Notes under the pieces: model-generated
The model's database searches: none
Told to the model about the DNA's origin: nothing
The model's input: only the letters and a program-made list of their open reading frames with translations
Position numbers and translations under genes: made by a program
Assembly (NCBI RefSeq): GCF_019285735.1
Contig: NZ_CP079107.1
Span: 372,001-436,000, forward strand
Length of the DNA stretch: 64,000 bases
Direction of reading: 5' to 3'
Origin: Paeniglutamicibacter sp. Y32M11
Lineage (GTDB): Bacteria > Actinomycetota > Actinomycetes > Actinomycetales > Micrococcaceae
Shown: positions 47,052 to 54,930 of the stretch, in pieces
Layout of the letters: the number at the start of each line of letters is the position of its first letter
Numbering within the stretch: position 1 is the first letter of the stretch

Positions 47052-47736
47052 GACGCAACGCTGCGGGCCGAAACCGGGAACTTCATCCGTTGGGTGAACG
47101 CCAACAAGCTGACTACCTTGCACTTCCGCGCAGAGAAATGGGGAGGGCCGTCCACCGCCATCAGCACCGAGGAATGCTGGGAGGACGCGCGCCAGCTCCT
47201 CAACGATACAACGCTCAAACCTAAAGACCGAGTTGTGGTGCTCTTGGCCATCTTCTATGCCCAGCGTCTCTCCTCCATCAGCCGCCTGAGGCTCGATAAT
47301 GTCCACGTCGAGGTAGATCAGGTATTACTTCGGCTCGGGCGTGGACCCATCGTCCTGCCCGACCTCCTAGGAATCCTGATCAGGCAGGTGAAGGCCGACC
47401 TGCCTCTTCACACAGCCTTCTGCGCAGGGGAATCCTCACCATGGTTATTCCCCGGTGGCAGACCCGTACAAGCGATCAGCCCACCCCCAGTTGGGCATCC
47501 GACTCAAGAAACTTGGGATCCTACCCGGACTGGCGCGCTCCACCGCACTGTTCCAGCTCGCCATTGACCTGCCGGCGGCGCTGATGGCTCGCATGCTCGG
47601 AATCCACATCGGCATCGCGGTCCAATGGCAACGCGCCAGCAGCGGAGACGGGACGAACTACGCAGCCGATGTCAGCCGACGGACTCAACCCCGAAAGGAG
47701 GCATTCGGACAGTTCCAATATCCGAGGACCCCATGA
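47052..47736 (+). pseudogene. tyrosine recombinase/integrase, truncated and frameshifted
   Basis: The first frame gives RWVNANKLTTLHFRAEKWG, then NDTTLKPKDRVVVLLAIFYA, QRLSSISRLRLDNVHVEVDQ and PWLFPGGRPVQAISP. A frameshift at a CCCCC run near 47490 continues with LGIRLKKLGILPGLARSTAL, MARMLGIHIGIAVQWQRASS and YAADVSRR. This matches an actinobacterial site-specific integrase whose N-terminus is cut off at the IS110 relic. Confidence 0.8.
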
Positions 47737-48392
47737 CGAGCCGAACCCTTGCATCCCTGTGCCAATGCGCCCTTTATGACGTCGACGGGCACCGCATCAC
47801 GGCGTTGCTCACCAACGCACCCCGCTTCAACGTCGTATTCCTCGATGCCCGGTACCTGGCCCGAGCCAGACGCGAAAACCGCATCAAGACCCACAAGAAC
47901 GCGGGCTTGGGCCGGCTACCTTTCTATGCAATTGATGCAAACCAGCTCTAGGCCAACCTGGCCGTGCTCGCGGTCAACCGCGTGTCTTGGATGCAACTCT
48001 CCGTCCTTCCCGCAGGCCATGTTGCCTGAGTCCAGGACCTGAAGCGGTGGCGCTACCGGCTGTTCTCGATCGCCTGAAAGATCATCAGCAGTGCCCGGCA
48101 GAAAAGGCTGCTGGTCCCCGAATCCGAGCCCGAATCGCAGCTGCTCACCACGCTTATTCGAGGGCGCCGCACGGTTGCGAAACCGCTGGCGCAACGGCCA
48201 CCTCACGGCATAAGCATTCGCACCGAAGCACGCCCCCTCGAGATGAAAAAAGCCCCTTCTGGGAGATCGAACCCAGTCCCACAGTCAGCGACATGGCCAC
48301 CTTGGAATGATGGAAAAACGGGCAGGCTGCTGTTCTCTGGGAAATCACGGAACCAGCGGCCTGCATGCACTCGATGAAAAATCGAAGCTAGT
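47733..48392 (+). pseudogene. IS1380-family transposase, C-terminal relic
   Basis: In one frame with stops near 47949, 48027 and 48075: YDVDGHRITALLTNAPRFNV, RARRENRIKTHKNAGLGRLP, ANLAVLAVNRVSWMQLSVLP, DLKRWRYRLFSIA and KRLLVPESEPESQLLTTLIR. These are C-terminal IS1380 transposase segments. The tail toward 48392, with GAAAAATCGAAGCTAGTG, may be the element's right end; that part is inference. Confidence 0.78.
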
Positions 48393-48801
48393 GAGAAATG
48401 GTCGCCGGTTTTCCCGGGAAAGACACCGCGGCCACTTCCGTATCTGAATCCATATGGCGCCAGTCGGGCCCCGCCGACACCATTGAGCGCAAGGACCCTG
48501 CATGACTCAGTCAACTGCACCGCCGTGCTCGCTCCCGTGGACAGACTAGTACTCATGCAGGGCTTGGTGGATGATCTCCTCATGGGCCTACCACTAAGGA
48601 GCACCTGTCGTAGCCGCACTGTTCAAGCGATCAAGAAAGAACTGGGTGGTTCTCAAGGAGCTTGATGCACAGAAAAATGCGGTAATTTACGAGAATTGTA
48701 CTTTTGTATGATGCGCGTCAGGGCAGAACATGAAAAAGTAATTATGGACTGCAGTCGTCACTAACATGAATTGCTTGATCCCCTGCCTGAGGAGCTAAAA
48801 T
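48393..48801. other. unassigned stretch between IS relics
   Basis: About 400 nt with short frames only (for example a 60-codon frame at 48483-48665) and no recognisable domain. The end is A/T-rich and may hold a promoter for the small frame at 48802. Confidence 0.3.
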
Positions 48802-48909
48802 ATGGTTAACCTGCCTGTCGCCACGTCTCTAACATTTGGCTTCTTTGCAGATTCCTTGGCGAAGCCATCGTTCGGAAGCCTCTTTTGTTCGTACTTCGGC
48901 GTTTGCTGA
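48802..48909 (+). CDS. possible 35-aa peptide with two C-terminal cysteines
   Basis: A short frame with a good ribosome site (GAGGAG about seven nt before ATG). The peptide starts MVNLPVATSLTFGFF and ends in SLFCSYFGVC, with Cys at 29 and 35. It is hydrophobic, ends on a cysteine, and lies 1.7 kb upstream of the bacteriocin-like operon. It could be a signalling or antimicrobial peptide precursor, or chance. I know of no homolog. Confidence 0.3.
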   Translation: MVNLPVATSLTFGFFADSLAKPSFGSLFCSYFGVC

Positions 48910-48958
48910 TCTTTCTAAGAAAATGCGCCAATAGGGTCTGATCGTTAGGGTTTTCCCT

Positions 48959-49425
48959 TCGGTCTGTTGTCCCAGCGATGGGTGGTCCGGACCTCGCGGA
49001 TCAAGCGTCGCATGACGATGATGCTGTTGGCGAACCTGATCATCGCGTCATTGACTTTGGTCTTGCGTTCGGTGCAGATCAACAGTTTCTTGAAGCCGCG
49101 ATCGTGCCAGGCGCTGGTTCGTTTAACGACCCAACGGGCTCCGGCCTGCAGTGGTTCATCGCTGGTGCTGATGACTCCTTCGCATCCGAGTTCGATGAGC
49201 AGGGTACGGGTTTTGAGCTGTCGTAGCCGGCATCCAGGTGCACGGTGATCTGCGGTGCAGGTGGAACCCGAAGCGTGAGATTTTCTCTAGGGTGGGACGT
49301 ATCAGTGGGGAATCGTGTCGGTTAGCTGGTGCAGCTACGCAGCCGCGCGGGATGCCTTTGCCGTCTGTGAGGACGGAGCGTTTGGTGCCCATTTTGCCGC
49401 GGTCCACTGGGGATTTTCCGTGCAT
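48959..49425 (-). pseudogene. IS5-family transposase relic
   Basis: The complement gives SPVDRGKMGTKRSVLTDGKG, APANRHDSPLIRPTLEKISR, then after a frameshift GARWVVKRTSAWHDRGFKKL and IRFANSIIVMRRLIREVRTT. These are C-terminal half segments of an IS5-family DDE transposase. Frames are broken at least once and the N-terminal part is absent. Confidence 0.82.
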
Positions 49426-49491
49426 TTCCCCACCGCACGGGACAGTGGTAATGCAAAGTTGTGAGTGACTACTCGTGAACGATTCTTCCTA

Positions 49492-49506
49492 CACTGCCTG
49501 GCAGTG
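49492..49506. repeat. palindrome at the left side of the ISAs1-like relic
   Basis: CACTGCCTGGCAGTG, 7-bp arms around T, about 70 nt upstream of the transposase start. It may belong to the terminal repeat of the element; no right-end partner was found. Confidence 0.4.
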
Positions 49507-49517
49507 CTTTTAATGAC

Positions 49518-49576
49518 GAAAAACTCCTGTTAAAACGGGTGATTGTCTACGATCATCGTTCCAACAGGAGTTTTTC
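49518..49576 (+). promoter_or_regulatory. hairpin that would hide the transposase ribosome site
   Basis: GAAAAACTCCTGTT (49518-49531) and AACAGGAGTTTTTC (49563-49576) are perfect 14-bp inverted repeats with a 31-nt loop. The second arm contains the AGGAG of the transposase, whose ATG is at 49578. Confidence 0.6.
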
Positions 49577-49577
49577 C

Positions 49578-50470
49578 ATGCCATCTTCCTCCATCAACAT
49601 TCTCCATGGCCAACTGGAAGACATCCCTGAAGACCTCCACCGCTTCGTGACACCGGAATCTATCTTCTAGGCGCTCGCCTCGTTCCCCGACCACCACAAA
49701 CGCCGTGGCTTCCGGAACCAGCTGGGTTGGATCCTGGCAGTTGCGCTCTGCGCGGTGCTGGCTGGCTGGCGCAAGATCCGTCGTCGACATAGCAGACTGG
49801 TCCACCTCTGCCGCCTCCACCTCGTTGCGCAGCACCGAATTTGTGGCACCGCACGTCACCACTTTCCAACGCGCGCTCGCTTGCCTGAACGCCGAGGCCT
49901 TCGACCAAGCTCTGGGCACATTGATGCAAATGCAAGTCGACGCCCGTTTCATCGCCATCGACCGGAAAGAAATGCGCGGGGCCAAAATGGTGGCGGGGAC
50001 CGTATGCACCTCATGGCAGCACTGGACCACGACACCGTCAGCGGACAACTCGACGTCGGTATTAAAACAAACGAGATCACCCGACTTGACTCGCTTTTGG
50101 CGACATTCGGGGATCAGAAAGGCAAGACCATCACCATTGATGAACTGCATACGTTGGGACGCCATGCGCAGTTCCTTCACGCATGAGGTGCCCATTTTCT
50201 GATGACGGCGAAAGGGAATCAACCCAAGCAGCTCAGGCAACTCCACGCTTTGCCCTGGAAGGATGTTCCACTAGGGAACCAGCAGCAAGATACCGGGCAC
50301 GGGCGCAGGAGCATGCGCAGGATCAAGGTCGCTACCCTCACTGGCGGCATCAAGGTTCACCAGCCCCCCAACCCAGCTGCGCCGGACAGCGAAGTGGACT
50401 CAACTGGAGGGAGTTTCTACGTTGTCGAGTACGCACTATGTATGAGTACTTAGGTGCACAATTTGTCTGA
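49578..50470 (+). pseudogene. ISAs1-family transposase, frameshifted
   Basis: Segments in shifting frames match ISAs1: MPSSSINILHGQLEDIPEDL (then TAG at 49668), FRNQLGWILAVALCAVLAG, VVDIADWSTSAASTS and TTFQRALACLNAEAFDQALG, FIAIDRKEMRGAKMVAGT, MAALDHDTVSGQLDVGIKTN, ITIDELHTLGRHAQFLHA (TGA), then MTAKGNQPKQLRQLHALPWK. At least two stops and two frameshifts; the C-terminus ends abruptly. Confidence 0.85.
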
Positions 50471-50496
50471 TCGATGTGTACTTTAGTACACAATTT
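50446..50496. promoter_or_regulatory. tandem operator-like repeats upstream of the peptide gene
   Basis: Two 19-bp near-copies (GTACTTAGGTGCACAATTT at 50446 and GTACTTTAGTACACAATTT at 50478) lie 32 bp apart. The second includes a perfect inverted repeat, GTGTACT-TT-AGTACAC (50476-50491). They sit in an A/T-rich stretch about 120 nt before the precursor start. Confidence 0.5.
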
Positions 50497-50616
50497 ATTC
50501 CTTTTGGCCAAAAATATAAATTTAATGAATCTATTTGAGTTACGGTGATCTATGTAACTTTCGTCCATCTCACCCAGTCCGCAAAGATGTGCGGGCGATC
50601 AGGAAAAGGATCAATC

Positions 50617-50838
50617 ATGACCACCATTATGTACGAGGCCCCGACTGTATTCACTGCGAACGAGACCGCAGAGAACGGTGTGATACCGATCATTGCGGCC
50701 CTTGCGGGTGCCGTTTCTATTGCCACGGGCGCGAGCATCGGCCATGTTGTCTGGGTCTGCAGTCAATGCCCGGACAAGTGCCGGTCCTTTAGCCAGGCCG
50801 TGAACACCGTCAAGTCCTGGTGGGGCGCCGGCTGTTAA
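50617..50838 (+). CDS. putative bacteriocin precursor, four cysteines
   Basis: 73 aa from ATG at 50617, chosen for AAAAGGA seven nt upstream; a longer frame starts at 50545. Residues 1-21 (MTTIMYEAPTVFTANETAEN, then G) look like a leader. Residues 22-47 are a Gly/Ala-rich hydrophobic stretch. The C-terminal part has Cys48, Cys51, Cys55 and a final Cys73, with SWWGAG near the end, enough for two disulfides. Six same-strand genes for proteolysis, export and thiol oxidation follow after a hairpin. Codon use is more A/T-rich than in the flanks. I know no named homolog; the bacteriocin call rests on peptide shape and context. Confidence 0.7.
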   Translation: MTTIMYEAPTVFTANETAENGVIPIIAALAGAVSIATGASIGHVVWVCSQCPDKCRSFSQAVNTVKSWWGAGC

Positions 50839-50851
50839 GCTGCGCAACCCT

Positions 50852-50880
50852 GGGGTGGTCCACGAGAAGTGGGCCACCCC
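50852..50880 (+). terminator. hairpin between precursor and downstream genes
   Basis: 12-bp stem GGGGTGGTCCAC / GTGGGCCACCCC with one G-U pair and a five-base loop, followed by GAGCTTTTA. Likely a partial terminator or mRNA-stabilising end that favours precursor over the machinery genes. Confidence 0.65.
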
Positions 50881-50922
50881 GAGCTTTTACGTGTTTAAAG
50901 AAATATCATGAGGAGCGGTATT

Positions 50923-51105
50923 GTGGCAGATGTGACAAAAAAATCAAAGCAGTCAATGATTTGGTTACCGGCTTTAATTACAATTGTTGGAATTCTGGTA
51001 TCAATATTCCTTTATTCGTATCTTATTTGGTCGAACTGTGATTCGAACGGTCTAGGTGACTTTTTCACCGACGTGCGCCATTTTCACACTTCGCTAGGAT
51101 GCTGA
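50923..51105 (+). CDS. 60-aa single-TM peptide, immunity or second peptide
   Basis: Start GTG at 50923, chosen for AGGAG seven nt upstream; an ATG at 50908 is in frame. A basic N-terminus (ADVTKKSKQS) precedes one membrane helix (WLPALITIVGILVSIFLYSY). A short tail follows with Cys39 and a terminal Cys60. The next gene starts on the base after its stop. Small one-TM proteins next to precursors are often immunity proteins, but the two cysteines also allow a DsbA substrate. No family recognised. Confidence 0.6.
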   Translation: MADVTKKSKQSMIWLPALITIVGILVSIFLYSYLIWSNCDSNGLGDFFTDVRHFHTSLGC

Positions 51106-52041
51106 ATGGAGATCGCACACACTGGCTATGACGTCCGCGATCGCGTCAGTCGAAGTGAAGTGTTTACGTCGCTGAGTTCATTCCAAGGAAATCGTGTTGG
51201 CATGGAGCTCATGGAGCTCATACCAGACCAAGGAACCGTCGCTATCGGGCATCTTGTTGGTTCCTTGAATGAACGCTACGACGTCCCAAGTGATGCGTTG
51301 GAGTTAGATGTATGTAGATTCCTCCATGAGGCCCAGACGTCTGGTTACATAAATTTTTATTCCACATGGGCCAGGAATGCGAGTATGATGATGGTGCGCC
51401 GAGTGAAAGATTCGCAATACCTAACATTTCATAATCGCAATATAAAATTGACTTTGTGCCGACGAATATCTCTTAGTCCGACCTATTTTAACACTGCTAT
51501 GTTGGTAGCTAGATCGATGATGATTAATGGTCTCAGTATTTCCGTATTGCTCGGAGGCTTATTGCTCGGTCTATTCACGTCCGCTGAGATGCAGATTACC
51601 TATTTGACCTTGGTCAGCTTTTGCATCGGGATCATCTCGTCAACAGCCGTATTCGTTGCAGCCGGAGTAGTGCATGAGGCTGCACACTTGGGAGCTGCAC
51701 GCGGATGCAGTTCAACGCCGCAGTTTCTCTACCGCGAAGGTACATCTGTGGTACTTAATCGCCTGCGGACCTCGCCCGGTCAAGAGATCTGGATTGCCAC
51801 AATAGGTCCCGTCGCTGGTGCAATGGTTGCGTGGGGGCTGGCAGCCTTATGGATTGCGATGTTGCCACAAGCGGCCCCCAATCTTACTGAAACAGCGATT
51901 CAAAGTGCTCTAATTCTAGGATTGCCACTACTTCCTATTTTAACAAACATTGCCACACTTATTCCACCGTCACAGGACGGAAGAAACGTCGGTGCCGCGA
52001 TAAAGGAAATGGTCATGTCCAGAAAGGTGTCCCGTGCTTAA
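51106..52041 (+). CDS. membrane M50-type metalloprotease with N-terminal PqqD/RRE-like domain
   Basis: 311 aa. Residues ~30-85 (GTVAIGHLVGSLNERYDVPS, then VCRFLHEAQTSGYI) look like a PqqD-type RiPP recognition element. After two membrane helices, VVHEAAHLGAARG (HEAAH at 190-194) gives a zinc HExxH motif, and NIATLIPPSQDGRN near residue 290 fits the second M50 motif (Asp-Gly). This is site-2 protease architecture. I infer that the RRE-like part captures the leader peptide and the protease removes it. TAGGA lies upstream of the ATG. The end overlaps the ABC ATPase start by 8 nt. Confidence 0.75.
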   Translation: MEIAHTGYDVRDRVSRSEVFTSLSSFQGNRVGMELMELIPDQGTVAIGHLVGSLNERYDVPSDALELDVCRFLHEAQTSGYINFYSTWARNASMMMVRRVKDSQYLTFHNRNIKLTLCRRISLSPTYFNTAMLVARSMMINGLSISVLLGGLLLGLFTSAEMQITYLTLVSFCIGIISSTAVFVAAGVVHEAAHLGAARGCSSTPQFLYREGTSVVLNRLRTSPGQEIWIATIGPVAGAMVAWGLAALWIAMLPQAAPNLTETAIQSALILGLPLLPILTNIATLIPPSQDGRNVGAAIKEMVMSRKVSRA

Positions 52042-52765
52042 CATTTGCGACCTGCAAGCAACGGCCGGGGACTTTGTCCTCGGCCCAGTGACTCATGATT
52101 TTCGCCGAGGTATAACTTCTATAATCGGGCCCAACGGATCAGGGAAAACCACATTGTTCACATCTCTAGTGGGCGATGGGCGGGTGGATTCGGGCACTGT
52201 CATGTGGAACGGTTCTGCACTCGGACATAGGGACTTCGGAGCTTGGCATGGAGTGTCCTACATTCCTGACTCGAGTCATACCCTCTTCGACGAAATGACT
52301 TCAGAGGAGACATGGGCTATGGCCGCAAGAGTCCAAGAATTGCACCGAGCGACCGATACCATCATTTTGCTGGAAGAGGCCTTCAGCCTTGCTGAAAAGC
52401 TTGGGTTCTCCGAATTTGACAAGCGAACTAAGAACTTGAGCCTCGGGAACCGCAAGAAATCTCGCCTCATCTGTGGCTTAATGAACCGCCCAAGCCTCCT
52501 CTTGGTCGACGAACCGCAGAACGGCCTTGACTTCTTGACTAGCATCGCGCTCCGAGCCCAGTTGCAGGAGCTAGTCCGTGACGAAGGCTCCACTGTGGTG
52601 ATGTCTAATCACGATCTTGACTCTGTGGCACGTAGTTCGGACGAGATTCTTGCTCTCCGCGGAGGCCGCCTCGTCGAAGCCATCCGCCCTGCCGAATCTG
52701 GCCTGGAGAGTGCTGCGACGCGGATGGTTCAGATCTTCACGGAATTCACTGATGAAGCTGGGTAG
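52034..52765 (+). CDS. ABC transporter ATP-binding protein
   Basis: 243 aa from GTG at 52034 (AGAAAGG upstream), overlapping the protease gene. Walker A GPNGSGKTTL at 32-41, a signature-like LSLGNRKKSRLICG, Walker B LLLVDEPQNGLD, and the switch SNHDLDSVARSS. All catalytic residues are present. It would power export or immunity with the large membrane protein encoded next, whose gene overlaps it by 14 nt. Confidence 0.92.
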   Translation: MLNICDLQATAGDFVLGPVTHDFRRGITSIIGPNGSGKTTLFTSLVGDGRVDSGTVMWNGSALGHRDFGAWHGVSYIPDSSHTLFDEMTSEETWAMAARVQELHRATDTIILLEEAFSLAEKLGFSEFDKRTKNLSLGNRKKSRLICGLMNRPSLLLVDEPQNGLDFLTSIALRAQLQELVRDEGSTVVMSNHDLDSVARSSDEILALRGGRLVEAIRPAESGLESAATRMVQIFTEFTDEAG

Positions 52766-54245
52766 TCCTCTGAAGGTAGACGCTTATGTGACTCGGGCCG
52801 TCCTGGCCCAGAGCGTCCGGAGTGCAGAGTCGAAACTTCTGGGGCGATTGGCCTCCTCCCGTATCTTAAAGGTCTTGATTGGTCTTACGCTGCTCGCCTT
52901 GTATCTACTCCTACTTAACCGTTCTTGGAATCTAGGGCGTGAGCTGGACGCCGTGGGGCTTGGCTATCCGCTGCTATCCCTAGGGCTCTTCGGAATAGGG
53001 TATGCATCTTCGCTCTTTTTCATCGTGCAGCTATGCACTTCCACTCGGGCTATTCTCACCCGCAGCGCGGCACTCATGCCCTTCCCGATGAGTCACCGTG
53101 CAAGGAGAATCACCGCCATCGTGTCCGTCCTGTCCCCAGCAGTGACTGTCCTAGCATCTGGGGCCTTTCTTGTGCTCGCCTACGCTAGTGCTCTAGATCT
53201 CAAGGACCCTCGCGTAGGGGCGGCGTTCCTGGCAGGGGTAGTTAACGCCCTCCTACCAGCAACCTTAGTGGGGGGAGTGCTTACATGGGTCCAAGGACGT
53301 GGTAGATTCTGGCTGTCGCCGTGGGTCACCGGTGCTCTCATGATTGCAAGCGCCCCCATAGCTACATGGACCATTGCGCAGTTTGTAGAACGTTCGGACG
53401 TGCCGGCACTGCTGCAGGTAGTGCTGCCCGGCTCTATCCTTGAGCGCTCCATTGGCTTCACGACTACTGAGCTTTTGGTAACCCTTGGGCTCGGTGCGAC
53501 GCTCACGATCCTGATCGCGTTGATCGTCTCGCAGGTTGTGATCAAGGCAGACCAACGGAAGCCACCGTTAATGGCCTCCGCGCATCCGGATATGAACCCG
53601 CGCGAACGCATCTCAGGCCTTGCTGCAAAACCATTCAACGCCTACGTATCCACGCTCTCCGCCCGGAACGTGTCTCCCTGGCTGGAGACAATGCTATATG
53701 CAGGATTCGCACTCCTACTTACGCTGGCTGCGGTACGGTTCGGTCATACAGGCCGTATCGATGAAGCACGGATCCTCTTTTTCAGTGCTGGGTGGGCTAG
53801 CTCTCTCGCCGCTATGGGAATCTTCAGTTCCCTGGACCCATACGCTGAATTCCGTAGGTTTGGCGTTGCAAAGCGTGAATGGCTAGGTCTAGCTCTGGGA
53901 ATCCATACGAAATTGTCGGCTCTTGCCTTAACGCCAGCGGGTGCTTATGCGGCGGTTGCGGGTGCCCGTGGCTCATGGATCGGCTGGGAGAACCTTCTTA
54001 TGGGTGCGCTCCTCGGGGGAGCGGTGGTTTCAGTGGTTGGGTACCTACTACGCCGGTCTATGCTGACGGCACCGGGCCGGACGGCTGGAAGCATTGTTGG
54101 CGTGGGTGCGGCGTTTGGCGCGATCAGCCTTCGCCTTCATGCCCCTAAGGACATGGCGGCGTTAGTCGTCTCGATATTTTTAGTTCTACTTGCTGTGGTT
54201 GCGGTATTCATTTTTGAGGCTCGGAGGAAAAATGGCAATTCATAA
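52752..54245 (+). CDS. ABC transporter membrane protein
   Basis: 497 aa from ATG at 52752. About twelve hydrophobic segments, with a polar loop around residues 270-310. It resembles large ABC-2-type permeases found next to stand-alone ATPases in bacteriocin clusters, but no diagnostic motif was found. The strong gene overlaps at both ends imply coupled translation with the ATPase and the thiol-disulfide protein. Confidence 0.8.
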   Translation: MKLGSPLKVDAYVTRAVLAQSVRSAESKLLGRLASSRILKVLIGLTLLALYLLLLNRSWNLGRELDAVGLGYPLLSLGLFGIGYASSLFFIVQLCTSTRAILTRSAALMPFPMSHRARRITAIVSVLSPAVTVLASGAFLVLAYASALDLKDPRVGAAFLAGVVNALLPATLVGGVLTWVQGRGRFWLSPWVTGALMIASAPIATWTIAQFVERSDVPALLQVVLPGSILERSIGFTTTELLVTLGLGATLTILIALIVSQVVIKADQRKPPLMASAHPDMNPRERISGLAAKPFNAYVSTLSARNVSPWLETMLYAGFALLLTLAAVRFGHTGRIDEARILFFSAGWASSLAAMGIFSSLDPYAEFRRFGVAKREWLGLALGIHTKLSALALTPAGAYAAVAGARGSWIGWENLLMGALLGGAVVSVVGYLLRRSMLTAPGRTAGSIVGVGAAFGAISLRLHAPKDMAALVVSIFLVLLAVVAVFIFEARRKNGNS

Positions 54246-54930
54246 TAAGGACATCAATCGGGCTGGTAAATACGTTAGCAGAACGCTATCTTGGTTCATT
54301 GCAATAATGGCAGTGTTAATCGCCGTCCTTGTCATCTGGCTTGCCGTGCAGGCCAACAGCTCGACTAGGGCAAAGGGTGAGGCATCCCCGCACCATATGC
54401 CGGCTTCAGGGACAATGCCGGTGGGGTACGGGCCAAGAGGAGTGTCAGCGGGCACCTACTCCCCTAATGCGCGTGAGGTGGCCGTAATGGTCGACCCCTC
54501 CTGTCCGTTCTGTCAGGAGTTCATGAAATCCGACATTGACGAACTTAGGAAGGTTGCAGACAACCCGTCTATGAATCTTTACCTCATCCCGGTCAATATT
54601 TTTCCTGCTTCAGAAGTCAATCCAATCGCGCTGGAGCTGCTCCATGCCGGGATCGCCAATGGGAACATGGATCCCCTGATGGCTTACGGAATGATTTCGG
54701 AGGCCGCCAGAGTGGCAGCCGGCAACAAAGATAAGTTTCGGACTGAAATTGAAACCACGCCTCTGGCAAAATACTGGCCAACCGAGTGTTGCTCTGCATC
54801 CCTCGTCGAGTGGACTAAACACCATACACAGCAAAATCGATCTGGCATTGGCAAGGTTCCTTCTGGGGTGATCGACGGCGTACAAGTAGATATCGATACG
54901 CTCCGGAGGGAAGGGCTGGGAACCGATTAG
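54232..54930 (+). CDS. membrane-anchored DsbA/thioredoxin-like protein
   Basis: 232 aa from ATG at 54232, with GGAGGAAAA directly upstream. One N-terminal signal-anchor helix (residues ~20-41) places the rest outside. VMVDPSCPFCQEF holds the active-site CPFC (91-94), and a KVPSGVIDG loop near residue 208 gives the cis-proline region of the DsbA fold. There is also an adjacent Cys pair (TECCSAS). It probably forms or shuffles disulfides in the secreted four-Cys peptide, as BdbA does in sublancin-type clusters; this is inference. Confidence 0.85.
   Translation: MAIHNKDINRAGKYVSRTLSWFIAIMAVLIAVLVIWLAVQANSSTRAKGEASPHHMPASGTMPVGYGPRGVSAGTYSPNAREVAVMVDPSCPFCQEFMKSDIDELRKVADNPSMNLYLIPVNIFPASEVNPIALELLHAGIANGNMDPLMAYGMISEAARVAAGNKDKFRTEIETTPLAKYWPTECCSASLVEWTKHHTQQNRSGIGKVPSGVIDGVQVDIDTLRREGLGTD

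Noticed and set aside
50617-50680. YEAP in the leader of the 73-aa peptide as a lasso-peptide YxxP motif
   Set aside because: No asparagine-synthetase-like cyclase or lasso transglutaminase-type protease is nearby, and the core lacks the usual Gly1 ring with an acidic residue at position 7-9.
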